Shown here: piece after piece, positions 1-9,883 of the stretch
Layout: every line of letters begins with the position of its first letter
How positions within the stretch are numbered: position 1 is the first letter of the stretch
Assembly: GCA_025361565.1 (NCBI GenBank)
Contig: JANYKN010000104.1
Coordinates: forward strand, 34,520 to 98,519
DNA length: 64,000 nt
Origin: Bacteroidota bacterium
GTDB taxonomy: Bacteria > Bacteroidota > Bacteroidia > Bacteroidales > NBLH01
Reading direction: 5' to 3'
The notes under the pieces: generated by a model
Database searches by the model: none
Seen by the model: the letters and a program-made list of their open reading frames with translations, nothing else
What the model was told of the DNA's origin: nothing
Position numbers and translations under genes: made by a program

Positions 1-45
1 AAAAGATTAAATGCAATTGGTGCTGAAATTGAAAGAATCGATTGA
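1..45 (+). CDS. C-terminal end of an upstream gene (partial, unidentified)
   Basis: The first frame is open from the window edge and ends at a TGA at 43-45, giving the tail KRLNAIGAEIERID. The next gene starts 25 bases later in the same direction. Fourteen residues are too few to identify the protein. A chance open frame of this length is possible, so this is only a plausible partial gene. Confidence 0.35.
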   Translation, partial: KRLNAIGAEIERID

Positions 46-70
46 TCCTTATGAGGATAAACTTAAATAT

Positions 71-619
71 ATGAAAAAATTCAAGACAATTACTTTATTG
101 GTTTTAATCCCACTCTTTATTGGTTTTACCAATATTGAAAACAAAAACCAAAAAGAAACAATTCATCCAATACCGCCAAAAATTGGAGATATTGCCCCGG
201 AGATTAGTTTGCCATCAATTGATGGAACAACTATCTATACACTTTCAGAATTGAGGGGAAAAATGGTTCTGGTAAATTTTTGGGCCTCTCTCGTTGCACC
301 ATGCCGATTCGAAAATCCCAATCTGGTAAAAGTTTATCAAAATTATAATGACAAATCTTTTCAATCCGGGAATGGTTTTACCATTTTTTCGGTATCAATG
401 GATACCGATATAAACAATTGGAAAAATGGGATTACAAAAGACAAACTAATTTGGCCATATCATGTGAGTGATTTGCAAGGCTATGACTCAAAAGTGGCTT
501 CAGATTACGGAGTTAAAGCAATTCCATATAATTTTCTGATTGATGGTAGCGGAAAGATAATTGCAGTTAATCTTCGAGGAGCAGAATTATCGAAAGCATT
601 GGATTCTCAGCTTAAATAG
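71..619 (+). CDS. TlpA/ResA-like thioredoxin-fold protein lacking the first active-site Cys
   Basis: Predicted 182-residue exported redoxin-fold protein. I use the ATG at 71 rather than the one at 11, because it gives a clean N-terminal hydrophobic segment (residues about 5-20) with two or more lysines before it, and the upstream 20 residues look non-coding. The AhpC/TSA-type core is visible: GDIAPEISLPSIDG, then VLVNFWAS, and the cis-proline loop AIPYNFLID near the C-terminus. Family members normally have W-C-x-x-C after the FWAS motif; here the segment reads WASLVAPCR, so the first Cys is Val75 and only Cys78 remains. Classical dithiol exchange is therefore unlikely. A hairpin with a T-run follows the stop. 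Function unknown beyond the fold. Confidence 0.75.
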   Translation: MKKFKTITLLVLIPLFIGFTNIENKNQKETIHPIPPKIGDIAPEISLPSIDGTTIYTLSELRGKMVLVNFWASLVAPCRFENPNLVKVYQNYNDKSFQSGNGFTIFSVSMDTDINNWKNGITKDKLIWPYHVSDLQGYDSKVASDYGVKAIPYNFLIDGSGKIIAVNLRGAELSKALDSQLK

Positions 620-650
620 ACAATCTATTCGAGTTTGATTTATATTAATC

Positions 651-685
651 AAAGACAGGCTTATTGCTTGTCTTTGACATTTTTA
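651..685 (+). terminator. Probable intrinsic terminator of the TlpA-like gene
   Basis: AAAGACAGGC (651-660) pairs with GCTTGTCTTT (666-675) across a five-base loop with one G-T wobble, followed by GACATTTTTA. The hairpin lies 31 bases after the TlpA-like stop codon. Confidence 0.6.
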
Positions 686-708
686 CAAAGTAAATTAAAA
701 AAATGCCA

Positions 709-723
709 AATTGTCTGACAATT
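709..723. promoter_or_regulatory. Perfect 7-bp inverted repeat upstream of grpE
   Basis: AATTGTC-T-GACAATT is a perfect 7-bp dyad around one central base, 151 bases before grpE. No CIRCE element (TTAGCACTC-N9-GAGTGCTAA) is seen, so HrcA control is not indicated. The dyad could be an operator for grpE-dnaJ, but in AT-rich DNA such dyads also arise by chance. Confidence 0.3.
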
Positions 724-874
724 GAGTAGTGGCAGATAATTTGCTTTGAAATTGTAACACATATTTTGCTAATTTTCTTTGAAATTAATTTCCTAATGTG
801 TTAATGAATCAATAATTTAATTGTAAGTATCGAGAATTAATGGAGCATATATTAATTGTTTAAAATTTAGCACA

Positions 875-1480
875 ATGTCAAGAAAAAAAAATAAAATTGA
901 ATCACAAGAGGCAATAAATGAAGAAGTTAATAAAGATAAAAAATTGGAAACAGGAAACGAAAACAACGCAAACGAAACTGAAGGAACAATAGAAGTTCAA
1001 TTTGAAGATCGGAATCAAGATCAAGTTCAAACAGAAGATAATGAACAGAAATTCAAGGATTTAAATGATAAGTATTTAAGGCTTTCTGCTGAGTTTGATA
1101 ATTATAGAAGAAGAAACCTGAAAGAGAAAATGGAGTTGATAAAAACTGCTGGTGAAGATATTTTATTAAACATTCTTCCGGTTATGGACAATTTCGAAAG
1201 AGCACTTAGAGCAATTGAGGTCAAAAAAACTGATGAAAACACAGCAATTATAGAAGGTATTCAATTGATATACAACAATTTTAAAGATTTCCTTTCGCAA
1301 AGGGGTGTTAAAGAGCTCGAAGCTATTGGAAAAGATTTTGACACAGACCATCACGAGGCTATTACCAAAATACCTGCACCACAAGAGGATATGAAAGGGA
1401 AAGTTATTGATGTTGTTGAAAAAGGATATGTAATGCATGATAAAATAATCCGTTTTGCAAAAGTAGTTGTAGGTGAATAA
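875..1480 (+). CDS. grpE: Nucleotide exchange factor GrpE
   Basis: Cytoplasmic co-chaperone that releases ADP from DnaK (HSP70). The 201-residue protein has a charged, low-complexity N-terminus (about 1-60), then the long helical dimerisation region with LSAEFDNYRRR (about 70-80), and the C-terminal beta domain with VMDNFERAL and the family-typical ending around GYVMHDKIIRFAKVVVGE. Length and order of parts fit GrpE. It is followed 33 bases later by dnaJ on the same strand and shares its terminator at 2670, so the two form a heat-shock operon. dnaK is not in this window. The long acidic N-terminal extension is common in Bacteroidota. Confidence 0.97.
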   Translation: MSRKKNKIESQEAINEEVNKDKKLETGNENNANETEGTIEVQFEDRNQDQVQTEDNEQKFKDLNDKYLRLSAEFDNYRRRNLKEKMELIKTAGEDILLNILPVMDNFERALRAIEVKKTDENTAIIEGIQLIYNNFKDFLSQRGVKELEAIGKDFDTDHHEAITKIPAPQEDMKGKVIDVVEKGYVMHDKIIRFAKVVVGE

Positions 1481-1513
1481 ACCTTGCAGGACATCATAAA
1501 AAAAAAATCAAAA

Positions 1514-2650
1514 ATGTCGAAAAGAGATTATTACGAAATACTTGAAGTACCAAAAACAGCTACGAAAGAGGAGTTGAAAAAAGCATACAGGAAACAGGCG
1601 TTAAAATTCCATCCTGACAGAAACCCTGATGACAAAGATTCTGAGCATAAATTTAAAGAAGCTGCAGAAGCATATGAAGTGCTTAGTAATGATGATAAAA
1701 GGAAGCGTTATGATCAATTTGGTCATGCCGGACTAAGTGGCAGTCAGGGAGCAGGTGGTGCCGGCTATAATATGGACATGGATGATATCTTCTCTCATTT
1801 TGGAGATATATTTGGCTTTGGCGGATTTGGTGGTGGCGGAAGAAGAAGCCAGCAAAGGGTTGCTAAAGGAACAAATCTTAGGGTTAGAGTAAAACTCAAC
1901 CTGCAGGAAATTGCAAATGGCGTTGAGAAAAAAATCAAAGTAAAAAAATATGTCAATTGTACTTCGTGCAATGGCACAGGTGCAGCAGATAGTTCTTCAT
2001 TATCAACATGTTCTACCTGTAACGGACATGGTCAGGTAACCCGGATAACCAATACTATCCTTGGTCAAATGCAAACAGCTTCAGTTTGTCCGTCATGCGG
2101 AGGAAAAGGCAAGATAATAACAAAAAAGTGCAGTACTTGCTATGGTGAAGGTGTAACTAAACAAGATGATGTGATTGACATCCATATTCCTGCCGGTGTT
2201 ATGGAAGGGATGCAATTATCAGTTAGTGGTAAAGGCAACGCTCCAGCAGGTGGAGGCATAAATGGTGATTTGCTCATTGTTATAGAAGAAGAAAAACATG
2301 CGGAATTAATCAGAAATGAGAATGATTTATTATACAACTTATACATTAGCGTTCCAGATGCAATTTTAGGTGCCCCGGTAGAAATTCCTACATTAAACGG
2401 AAAAGTAAAAGTGAAAATTGAACCCGGAACACCCGCTGGTAAAATTCTTCGACTAAAAGGAAAAGGGATTCCAGATGTGCAAGGTTATGGAAGAGGAGAT
2501 TTACTTGTAAAAGTAAATGTTTTTATCCCCAGAACTATTACAAAAGAAGAAAAGAAAATTCTGGAACGACTGCAAACTTCCGAAAGTTTTGAACCAAAAC
2601 CAGAAGACGATAAGAATTTTTTCAATCGAGTAAAAGATTTCTTCGAATAA
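1514..2650 (+). CDS. dnaJ: Chaperone protein DnaJ
   Basis: Type I HSP40 that delivers clients to DnaK and stimulates its ATPase. I use the ATG at 1514 ([10 protein letters not shown]), the normal DnaJ start, rather than the TTG 30 bases upstream. In the 378-residue product: J domain at 1-70 with the HPD motif (residues 33-35), Gly/Phe-rich linker at about 72-110, and a zinc-binding domain with four CxxCxGxG repeats ([32 protein letters not shown]), then the C-terminal substrate-binding beta domains. All zinc ligands are present, so the protein looks functional. It lies directly after grpE and ends at a strong terminator. Confidence 0.98.
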   Translation: MSKRDYYEILEVPKTATKEELKKAYRKQALKFHPDRNPDDKDSEHKFKEAAEAYEVLSNDDKRKRYDQFGHAGLSGSQGAGGAGYNMDMDDIFSHFGDIFGFGGFGGGGRRSQQRVAKGTNLRVRVKLNLQEIANGVEKKIKVKKYVNCTSCNGTGAADSSSLSTCSTCNGHGQVTRITNTILGQMQTASVCPSCGGKGKIITKKCSTCYGEGVTKQDDVIDIHIPAGVMEGMQLSVSGKGNAPAGGGINGDLLIVIEEEKHAELIRNENDLLYNLYISVPDAILGAPVEIPTLNGKVKVKIEPGTPAGKILRLKGKGIPDVQGYGRGDLLVKVNVFIPRTITKEEKKILERLQTSESFEPKPEDDKNFFNRVKDFFE

Positions 2651-2669
2651 AAATCCGATAAAAATAGGC

Positions 2670-2706
2670 AAAAGGCACATTACAGTTATCTGAAATGTGC
2701 CTTTTA
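2670..2706 (+). terminator. Terminator of grpE-dnaJ
   Basis: AAAAGGCACATTACAG (2670-2685) and CTGAAATGTGCCTTTT (2690-2705) form a 16-bp stem with one mismatch and a TTAT loop. The stem ends in a T-run and lies 20 bases after the dnaJ stop. Confidence 0.85.
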
Positions 2707-2767
2707 TGTTAAAAAGTGATATATTTGGACTCAGTTCAATTTTAAAGAATGATAAAACTGTTAAATA

Positions 2768-3697
2768 ATGGATATCCTCGAAATTAAAAATGTTTCCAAA
2801 TCATTTGTCAACCATAAAGCATTAATTGATATAGACTTATCAATCCCTGAGGCTAAAATATTTGGTCTATTGGGGCCTAATGGTGCAGGAAAAACTACAT
2901 TAATCAGAATCATAAACCACATTACAATGCCTGATTCCGGTGAAGTTTTGTTAAAAGGTCAACGTTTAAATTCCTCTCACATCTCAAGAATTGGATATTT
3001 ACCTGAAGAACGTGGCCTATATAAAAAAATGAAGACTGGTGAGCAGGCTCTTTATTTCGCTCAATTAAAAGGACTTAGCAGAGCAGATGCTTTGAAAAAA
3101 TTAAAATATTGGTTCGAGAAATTTGAAATTGGAAGTTGGTGGAATAAAAAAGTTGAAGAGTTATCGAAGGGAATGCAGCAAAAAGTTCAGTTTATTGTAA
3201 CGATTCTTCATGAGCCTGAATTACTGATATTTGATGAACCTTTTAGCGGTTTTGATCCAATCAATACCAATTTGCTCAAACAAGAAATCCTTGAACTTAA
3301 AAGAAAAGGTTCAACCATTTTGTTTTCGACCCACAACATGGCTTCGGTTGAAGAATTGTGTGATAATATTGCATTGATTAATAAATCAAAAAAAATACTG
3401 GACGGAGATCTTCATGAAATAAAAGAAACCTATAAATCAAATGTATTTGATATTACTTTTCAGGGGAATTTTGACAAATTCTCAGCTTCTTTATCCGCAA
3501 ATTATCAAATTATTGAGGTTTCCAATAAAAACGGGAATACTACCGGTAGGTTTAAGCTTTTAAATGAAACCACTACCAACCAATTGATTACTGAGTTATT
3601 GCCTTATGGACATATTGTAAGTTTAAATGAATTAATCCCCTCAGTAAATGATATATTCATTAAACTTGTAGAAGAAGATATTCCAAATAAAGGTTAA
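2768..3697 (+). CDS. ABC transporter ATP-binding protein (NatA-like)
   Basis: ATPase subunit of an ABC-2 type exporter, 309 residues. Walker A GPNGAGKTT lies at 36-44, the ABC signature LSKGMQQ at 132-138 and Walker B LLIFDEP at 152-158, followed by the switch His in FSTHNM. The C-terminal 90 residues are the regulatory extension typical of NatA/CcmA-like exporters. The permease gene starts 36 bases downstream, so the two are co-transcribed. The order grpE-dnaJ-ABC ATPase-ABC permease is one I recall as common in Bacteroidota. The substrate cannot be read from the sequence; Na+ export is only the name-giving case of the family. Confidence 0.9.
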   Translation: MDILEIKNVSKSFVNHKALIDIDLSIPEAKIFGLLGPNGAGKTTLIRIINHITMPDSGEVLLKGQRLNSSHISRIGYLPEERGLYKKMKTGEQALYFAQLKGLSRADALKKLKYWFEKFEIGSWWNKKVEELSKGMQQKVQFIVTILHEPELLIFDEPFSGFDPINTNLLKQEILELKRKGSTILFSTHNMASVEELCDNIALINKSKKILDGDLHEIKETYKSNVFDITFQGNFDKFSASLSANYQIIEVSNKNGNTTGRFKLLNETTTNQLITELLPYGHIVSLNELIPSVNDIFIKLVEEDIPNKG

Positions 3698-3733
3698 CCG
3701 AAATCTAACATTAACGAAACATAAAATTATTAT

Positions 3734-5056
3734 ATGAGCAAAATAAATCATATCATAAAAAGGGAATACCTAAGTAGGGTGCGAAAAAAATCATTTATAA
3801 TTATGTCGATTCTTGGACCGATTTTAATGGCTGCACTTTTTATTGTTCCTGCATTACTGGCAATGATGGATACTGATGATGAGAAAACAGTTGCTATTGC
3901 TGATTATTCAAACCATTACAAGACTAGTTTTAAAGATAAAGAAAAATTAAAATTTGTATTTGTAAATATTGATAGTGTTGAAAACCTAAAGCTGAATTTC
4001 ACAAAAGCAAAATATTATGCGCTTTTGATTATACCAGACAGTACATCTGCCAACAATATTCAACTTTTATCTAATATGCAGCCAGATATCAATACTAAAA
4101 TGTATATCAATTCGATGATTGAAGGCAAATTACGTTCTGAAAAATTGCTAGCACTTGGGATTGATGAAACAAAATTAAATTCAATTAATGTAAATGTGGA
4201 TATTAAAACCATTAAAATAAAATCGGACGGGAGTGAACAAATAAGCTCAACTGAGGTGATTATGGGTGTTGGATTTGTTGCTGCCCTCATTATTTATATG
4301 TTTATTTTTATCTATGGCGCCCAGGTTATGCGCGGTGTGATTGAAGAAAAAACCAACCGTGTGGTTGAAATCCTGGTTTCATCAGTAAAACCATTTCAAC
4401 TAATGATGGGAAAGATAATAGGCATTGCAATGGTTGCGCTTACACAGTTTGCTTTATGGATTGTTTTAACATTGACCATTGTATCTGTAGCCCAGCTTGC
4501 AATGAATGATGCAAAAGTGGTAAAGACCCCAACTGAGCAGATGATGCAGGCGTCCAATGTGCCTTCTGACATGCAAAATATGGATAAAAAAGGCGATTTT
4601 CTTTCTGATGCCATGAGTACCTTGGCAAACTTGCCTTTTGGTTTAATGATATTTGGATTTATTTTCTATTTTTTAGGAGGTTATCTTTTATATGCATCAT
4701 TATTTGCTGCGATAGGTTCGGCAGTTGACAATGAAACAGACACTCAGCAATTTATGTTACCTTTAACTGTTCCTTTGATATTGTCATTTGTAATGGCGCA
4801 GTTCATTATTCAAAATCCTGATGGACCACTGGCTTTTTGGTTCTCCATCATCCCATTTACATCACCAATTGTAATGCTTATGAGGATTCCATTTGGTGTG
4901 CCAGCTTGGGAACTTATCCTTTCAATGGTTTTGTTAGCAGCTACCTTTTTGGGAACTACATGGTTGGCTGGCAAAATTTTTAGAATTGGGATTTTAATGT
5001 ATGGTAAAAAAGTGAATTACAGAGAATTGTGGAAGTGGTTGAGGTATGATAACTGA
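3734..5056 (+). CDS. ABC-2 type transporter permease (NatB-like)
   Basis: Membrane partner of the preceding ATPase, 440 residues. One membrane segment lies at about 23-43, followed by a roughly 130-residue extracytoplasmic domain, then a cluster of five or so segments from about residue 175 to 425, which is the ABC-2 membrane 3 topology. The conserved motif RGVIEEKTNRVVEILVSSVKP directly after the second membrane segment is characteristic of NatB/YhaP permeases. It is followed by a hairpin between this gene and the convergent recJ. Substrate unknown. Confidence 0.88.
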   Translation: MSKINHIIKREYLSRVRKKSFIIMSILGPILMAALFIVPALLAMMDTDDEKTVAIADYSNHYKTSFKDKEKLKFVFVNIDSVENLKLNFTKAKYYALLIIPDSTSANNIQLLSNMQPDINTKMYINSMIEGKLRSEKLLALGIDETKLNSINVNVDIKTIKIKSDGSEQISSTEVIMGVGFVAALIIYMFIFIYGAQVMRGVIEEKTNRVVEILVSSVKPFQLMMGKIIGIAMVALTQFALWIVLTLTIVSVAQLAMNDAKVVKTPTEQMMQASNVPSDMQNMDKKGDFLSDAMSTLANLPFGLMIFGFIFYFLGGYLLYASLFAAIGSAVDNETDTQQFMLPLTVPLILSFVMAQFIIQNPDGPLAFWFSIIPFTSPIVMLMRIPFGVPAWELILSMVLLAATFLGTTWLAGKIFRIGILMYGKKVNYRELWKWLRYDN

Positions 5057-5101
5057 GATAAGACAAAAGATAAAAGTTTAATGATAAAAGAATGAATCTA
5101 C

Positions 5102-5136
5102 AACCTGGCGCAAGTTTTTCTAGTTTGTGCCAAGTT
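5102..5136. terminator. Hairpin between convergent ABC permease and recJ
   Basis: AACCTGGCGCAAG (5102-5114) pairs with TTTGTGCCAAGTT (5124-5136), mostly through Watson-Crick pairs with a few wobble pairs or mismatches. It sits midway between two convergent genes. There is no clear T-run on either side, so termination is inferred from position. Confidence 0.4.
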
Positions 5137-5168
5137 ATAGATTCAAAAATTTGAAATTCTAACCCACA

Positions 5169-6884
5169 TTATTCACCATCCACCTGAATATCCCTAATTT
5201 TTAATTGGAGCGAAACTTTACCATTAAACTCATTTTCTTCGATGGAATAACATACGTTAAAGGGTTTACCATCTTTTACAAATTGAAAAAGATTGGACAT
5301 AAAAAATCCAATTCCTTGTTGCTTTGAATTTTGGGTGTCAACCATATCCAACTTTAGATGTTCTTCAGTTTTGCCAACTATTCGGCTGTATCCTGCATCT
5401 CGAACATGTTCTGTAATGTATATAGGTGACATATTTCCTGGGCCAAATGGTGCAAATTGGTTCATAATCCTGAAAAATTGCGGTGTAATTTCAGCAAAAT
5501 CAATTCGTCCGTCTATATTTATTTGGGGAATAAGTTGTTCCTGCGTAATATTTTCGGTTACAAACTTTTCAAACTTTTCAATGAATTTCTCAAGATTTTC
5601 TAACTTTAAAGTAAGCCCGGCAGCATGTTTATGTCCACCAAAACTTTCCAAAAGATCGGAACAATAATCAACCGCTGCATACAAATCAAATCCATCTACA
5701 GATCGGGCAGAACCAGTTGCAAAGCCCATCGATTCTGTAAGAATTACAGTTGGCCTGTAATAAGCTTCAATCAATCGCGATGCTACAATCCCTATCACGC
5801 CCTTGTGCCATGATTTATTAAACAATACCGTTGATTTTTTATTTTGAAGTAATACATCGGAATCTATCATAGACATGGCTTCCTGCGTAATATTCCTATC
5901 CAAGCCTTGCCTTGTTTCATTGTGGACATTTATTTTGTTACTCATATCCGTGGCAAAATCTTCGTTTTCTTCAATGAGTAATTTTACGGCACTCCTACCC
6001 GACTCAATTCTGCCGGCGGCATTAATCCTAGGTCCAATTTTAAAAACAACATCAGAAATAGTTATTTCCCTACCATCAAGCCCAGCGATGGCAATCATAG
6101 CCTGCAAGCCCATGCGTGGTGTTTCATTTAATCGCTTTAATCCAAAACTTGCCAGAATTCGGTTTTCACCAGTAATTCCAACTATGTCCGAAGCTATACT
6201 GACAACCACTAAATCAAGATATTCCCACAATTTTTCAACAGGTAGTTTTTTATCAAAGGTAATGGCTTGCAAAAATTTAAATCCAACGCCACATCCTGAT
6301 AATTCCTTGAAAGGATATTGGCAGTCTATCCTTTTGGGATCCAAAACTGCCACCGCATCAGGAATTAAATCACCTGGTGTATGATGATCGCAAATAATAA
6401 AATCAATATTTTTTTTATTGGCATAAGTGATTTTGTCATTGGCTTTTATACCACAATCCAAAGCAATTACAAGTTCAATATTATTTTCAAAAGCGTAATC
6501 AATTGACTTGAATGATATTCCATAACCTTCTGAATATCTATCAGGTATATAAAAATCAATATTCGGATGAATTTCTTTTAAAAATGAATATACTAATGCA
6601 ACAGAAGTTGTTCCATCAACATCATAATCACCAAATATTAAAATCCTTTCATTATTATTGAGAGCATGGTTCAATCTGTTTACAGCTTTATCCATATCCT
6701 TCATTAAAAATGGATTGTGCAAATTAACAAGTGATGGTCTAAAAAAATCCTTTGCTTCTTCGAAGGATGTTATCCCTCTTTGTACCAACATGTTGGCAAT
6801 AGTTTTTTTAACATTTAGCTCCTGACTGAGCTTTTCAACAATCATTTGGTTACCGTCAGGCTTAATATTCCATCTATTCTTCAT
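5169..6884 (-). CDS. recJ: Single-stranded-DNA-specific exonuclease RecJ
   Basis: 5'-3' exonuclease of the DHH phosphoesterase superfamily, used in recombinational and mismatch repair. The 571-residue product has the metal-binding motif FGDYDVDG at 84-91 and the hallmark DHH at 166-168. The DHHA1 part follows with GGHKHAAGLTL, and a C-terminal OB-like domain ends the protein. Length matches bacterial RecJ (about 570). The gene is monocistronic and convergent with the ABC permease; lysS diverges from it across a 205-base gap. Confidence 0.96.
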   Translation of the reverse strand: MKNRWNIKPDGNQMIVEKLSQELNVKKTIANMLVQRGITSFEEAKDFFRPSLVNLHNPFLMKDMDKAVNRLNHALNNNERILIFGDYDVDGTTSVALVYSFLKEIHPNIDFYIPDRYSEGYGISFKSIDYAFENNIELVIALDCGIKANDKITYANKKNIDFIICDHHTPGDLIPDAVAVLDPKRIDCQYPFKELSGCGVGFKFLQAITFDKKLPVEKLWEYLDLVVVSIASDIVGITGENRILASFGLKRLNETPRMGLQAMIAIAGLDGREITISDVVFKIGPRINAAGRIESGRSAVKLLIEENEDFATDMSNKINVHNETRQGLDRNITQEAMSMIDSDVLLQNKKSTVLFNKSWHKGVIGIVASRLIEAYYRPTVILTESMGFATGSARSVDGFDLYAAVDYCSDLLESFGGHKHAAGLTLKLENLEKFIEKFEKFVTENITQEQLIPQINIDGRIDFAEITPQFFRIMNQFAPFGPGNMSPIYITEHVRDAGYSRIVGKTEEHLKLDMVDTQNSKQQGIGFFMSNLFQFVKDGKPFNVCYSIEENEFNGKVSLQLKIRDIQVDGE

Positions 6885-7057
6885 TCAATATTTTTAATAG
6901 TCTTGGCTAAAGTAACAATAAATTTGATGATCAAAAACTAAGTTCTAAAACCTAAAATATGAAGGATATTTTTTAAAAAAAATTTCAATCATCCTTAAAA
7001 TTACCATTTTGACAATGGTTTTTTTGTGTTTTTTAATGAACCTATCATATACTTAAT

Positions 7058-7065
7058 TATCTTTG
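7058..7065 (+). promoter_or_regulatory. Bacteroidota -7 box (TATCTTTG) for lysS
   Basis: TATCTTTG matches TAnnTTTG exactly and lies 24 bases before the lysS ATG. No good TTTG -33 element lies 19-21 bases upstream, so the promoter is supported by the -7 box and its position only. Confidence 0.55.
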
Positions 7066-7089
7066 CACTTCAAATTTCAGAAAATATTT

Positions 7090-8805
7090 ATGGAGTTAAG
7101 CGAACAAGAAATCATTAGAAGAAATTCATTGCAGGAAATTATCAGTTTAGGTATAAACCCTTATCCTGCATCAAAATACGAAATCACAGCAAATAGTGAA
7201 GAAATCTTAAAGGATTTTAACGCAGAAAAAGGCAACTTCCAGGATATTAGTCTTGCCGGTAGAATAATGAGCAGGCGAATGATGGGGAAAGCTTCCTTTG
7301 TAGAATTGCAGGATAGCCACGGAAGAATTCAAGCCTATGTAAACCGTGATTTCATTTGTCCTGGCGAGGATAAAGAGTTTTACAACACTGTTTTTAAGCG
7401 ATTGCTCGATATTGGCGACATCATTGGAGTAAAAGGTGATGTTTTTATAACCCAAACGGGCGAAACATCAATCAGGGTTAAAGAATTGACTATTTTAAGC
7501 AAATCAATCAGGCCGTTGCCTGTTGTAAAAGAAAAAGACGGAGTAGTATACGATGCTTTTACGGATCCTGAACAAAGGTATCGTCAAAGATATATTGATT
7601 TAATAGTAAATCCTCACGTTCGTGAAGCTTTTATTAAGCGTACAAAATTAACCAATTCGATGCGTGAATTCCTTAATTCTAGATCATATCTTGAAGTTGA
7701 AACACCTATACTTCAGCCTATTCATGGTGGCGCCGCTGCTAGACCATTTAAAACCCATCACAATACACTTGATCAAACGCTTTACCTGAGAATTGCCAAC
7801 GAACTTTATTTAAAAAAATTAATTGTTGGTGGATTTGACGGTGTTTATGAGTTTGCAAAAGATTTCAGGAACGAAGGCATGGATAGGTTTCATAATCCCG
7901 AGTTTACCCAAATGGAACTTTATGTTGCTTATAAAGACTATTTCTGGATGATGGATTTGGTAGAGGAAATGGTTGAGAAAATTGCTTTGGATTTGAACAA
8001 AACAACTGAAATTCAAGTAGGAGAACATCTTATTAATTTCAAAAGACCATGGAAAAGGTTTACCATGTTTGAGGCAATTGAACATTTTACTGGTGTTGAT
8101 ATTTCTCAAATGGACGAAAAACAATTGTTCGAAACTGCCAGAAAATTAAATGTTCCGGTTGATGAAACCATGGGAAAAGGCAAATTGATTGACGAAATAT
8201 TCGGTGAAAAATGTGAAGGCAATTTAATCCAGCCTACCTTTATCACTGATTATCCGGTTGAAATGTCTCCTTTAGCTAAAAAACACCGTTCAAAAGCTGG
8301 TTTGGTAGAACGCTTTGAAGCAATAGTAAATGGTAAAGAAATTTGCAATGCATATTCGGAACTAAATGATCCATTAGATCAACGAGAACGCTTTGAGCAA
8401 CAACTTGAACTTGGAAAACGTGGCGATGAAGAAGCAATGATGCTTGATGAAGACTTTTTACGTTCCATTGAAGTTGGAATGCCTCCAACCAGTGGACTTG
8501 GAATCGGTATTGATCGCCTAACTATGATTATGACCAATTCTGCTTCAATTCAGGATGTTATCTTTTTCCCTCAAATGAGAGCTGAGAAAAAAGAACAAAT
8601 TGATGGGAAAGAAATATTTATCAATGCAGGAATACCTGAAACTTGGGTCCAAGTGCTACAAACAATTGGATTTAAAACATTTAAAAGCCTTTCTGAACAA
8701 AAAGCAGCTAAACTACATCAGGATTTATGTGGTTATAACAAGAAAAACAAGCTTGATTTAAAAAATCCTTCAATTGATGAAGTCAAAAAATGGACAGGAG
8801 AATAG
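7090..8805 (+). CDS. lysS: Lysine--tRNA ligase (class II)
   Basis: Charges tRNA-Lys with lysine. I use the ATG at 7090 ([12 protein letters not shown]); the TTG at 7063 lies inside the -7 promoter box. The 571-residue protein has the N-terminal OB anticodon-binding domain (about 55-150, with [19 protein letters not shown]), then the class II catalytic core with motif 2 ([16 protein letters not shown]) and motif 3 ([11 protein letters not shown]). About 60 residues after motif 3 make a C-terminal extension of the kind seen in Bacteroidota LysRS. Complete and apparently functional. gpsA follows 71 bases downstream on the same strand. Confidence 0.97.
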   Translation: MELSEQEIIRRNSLQEIISLGINPYPASKYEITANSEEILKDFNAEKGNFQDISLAGRIMSRRMMGKASFVELQDSHGRIQAYVNRDFICPGEDKEFYNTVFKRLLDIGDIIGVKGDVFITQTGETSIRVKELTILSKSIRPLPVVKEKDGVVYDAFTDPEQRYRQRYIDLIVNPHVREAFIKRTKLTNSMREFLNSRSYLEVETPILQPIHGGAAARPFKTHHNTLDQTLYLRIANELYLKKLIVGGFDGVYEFAKDFRNEGMDRFHNPEFTQMELYVAYKDYFWMMDLVEEMVEKIALDLNKTTEIQVGEHLINFKRPWKRFTMFEAIEHFTGVDISQMDEKQLFETARKLNVPVDETMGKGKLIDEIFGEKCEGNLIQPTFITDYPVEMSPLAKKHRSKAGLVERFEAIVNGKEICNAYSELNDPLDQRERFEQQLELGKRGDEEAMMLDEDFLRSIEVGMPPTSGLGIGIDRLTMIMTNSASIQDVIFFPQMRAEKKEQIDGKEIFINAGIPETWVQVLQTIGFKTFKSLSEQKAAKLHQDLCGYNKKNKLDLKNPSIDEVKKWTGE

Positions 8806-8876
8806 ATACAGTGATTTGTCTATGATAATCTTTTTCATTAATTTGGGAATTGAATTTGTATAACTTTATTAAGCAG

Positions 8877-9881
8877 ATGAGCGAAAATTCAAGAATAGCT
8901 GTATTAGGAGGAGGAAGCTGGGCTACGGCTATTGTAAAATTATTGTCAGAAAATCTTGTAAAAGAAAATTCAATCAATTGGTTTATGCGCAATACCGAAG
9001 CCATTGATTTTATAAGGGAACATCGTCGAAATCCAAAATACCTGAGTTCTGTTGAACTGAACAATAAAGTTATTTTTTTAAGCAATGACATCAATGAAGT
9101 AATAAGCCGTTCAGACGTTTTAATCTGGGCCATTCCTTCTGCTTTTTTAAAAAATGCGTTAAAAGAAGTTACTATTGATCTAAAGGATAAAATTATTGTA
9201 TCGGCAATTAAAGGAATTGTTCCAGGCGACAATTTAATTATTGCTGAGTATTTCAACCATGCTTATAATGTGCCCCTGGATTCGGCAGTGGTTATTGCCG
9301 GTCCATGTCACGCAGAAGAAGTTGCTCTTGAAAGACTTTCATATATTACAATCGCATCACAAGATTTGCTCAAAGCAGAATATATCGCAAACCTAATGGA
9401 AACAAGGTATGTGAAAACCTCTATCTCCGATGACATTTATGGAACAGAATATTCAGCAGTTCTAAAAAACGTTTTTGCGGTTGCAGCTGGAATTTGCCAT
9501 GGTTTGTCATATGGTGATAATTTTCTGGCTGTACTCATTTCCAATGCTATTCAGGAAATAAAACGATTTGTCGATACCGTGCATCCCATTACACGAGACA
9601 TTAAAAGTTCTGCCTATTTGGGAGATTTATTAGTGACAGCTTATTCAAAATTCAGCCGCAACAGAACTTTTGGATTAATGATCGGAAACGGATACTCCGT
9701 GCAAGCGGCACAACTAGAAATGAACATGGTGGCCGAAGGTTATTATGCAGTAAATTGCATCTATCAAATTAACAGTAAGTATAATATTTACATGCCAATC
9801 ACTGAAGCCGTATATAATATCCTTTATCAAGGAAAACCGCCAGCATTCGAAATAAAACTGCTAACCGATAAACTGAGATAG
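8877..9881 (+). CDS. gpsA: Glycerol-3-phosphate dehydrogenase [NAD(P)+]
   Basis: Reduces dihydroxyacetone phosphate to sn-glycerol-3-phosphate, the backbone for phospholipids. The ATG at 8877 (MSENSRIAVLGGG) is preferred to the upstream TTG because the Rossmann motif then starts about ten residues in, as usual. Seen in the 334-residue product: NAD-binding GGGSWATAI, the IAGPCHAEEVA segment, and the catalytic-Lys region YSAVLKNVFAVAAGI. It follows lysS on the same strand and is convergent with the DUF4924 gene, only 2 bases away. Confidence 0.95.
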   Translation: MSENSRIAVLGGGSWATAIVKLLSENLVKENSINWFMRNTEAIDFIREHRRNPKYLSSVELNNKVIFLSNDINEVISRSDVLIWAIPSAFLKNALKEVTIDLKDKIIVSAIKGIVPGDNLIIAEYFNHAYNVPLDSAVVIAGPCHAEEVALERLSYITIASQDLLKAEYIANLMETRYVKTSISDDIYGTEYSAVLKNVFAVAAGICHGLSYGDNFLAVLISNAIQEIKRFVDTVHPITRDIKSSAYLGDLLVTAYSKFSRNRTFGLMIGNGYSVQAAQLEMNMVAEGYYAVNCIYQINSKYNIYMPITEAVYNILYQGKPPAFEIKLLTDKLR

Positions 9882-9883
9882 GA

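Noticed and set aside
5293..6384. Plus-strand frames (124, 62 and 169 residues) opposite recJ
   Set aside because: Antisense shadows of a well-supported recJ gene; products rich in Cys/Ser/Phe with no domain.
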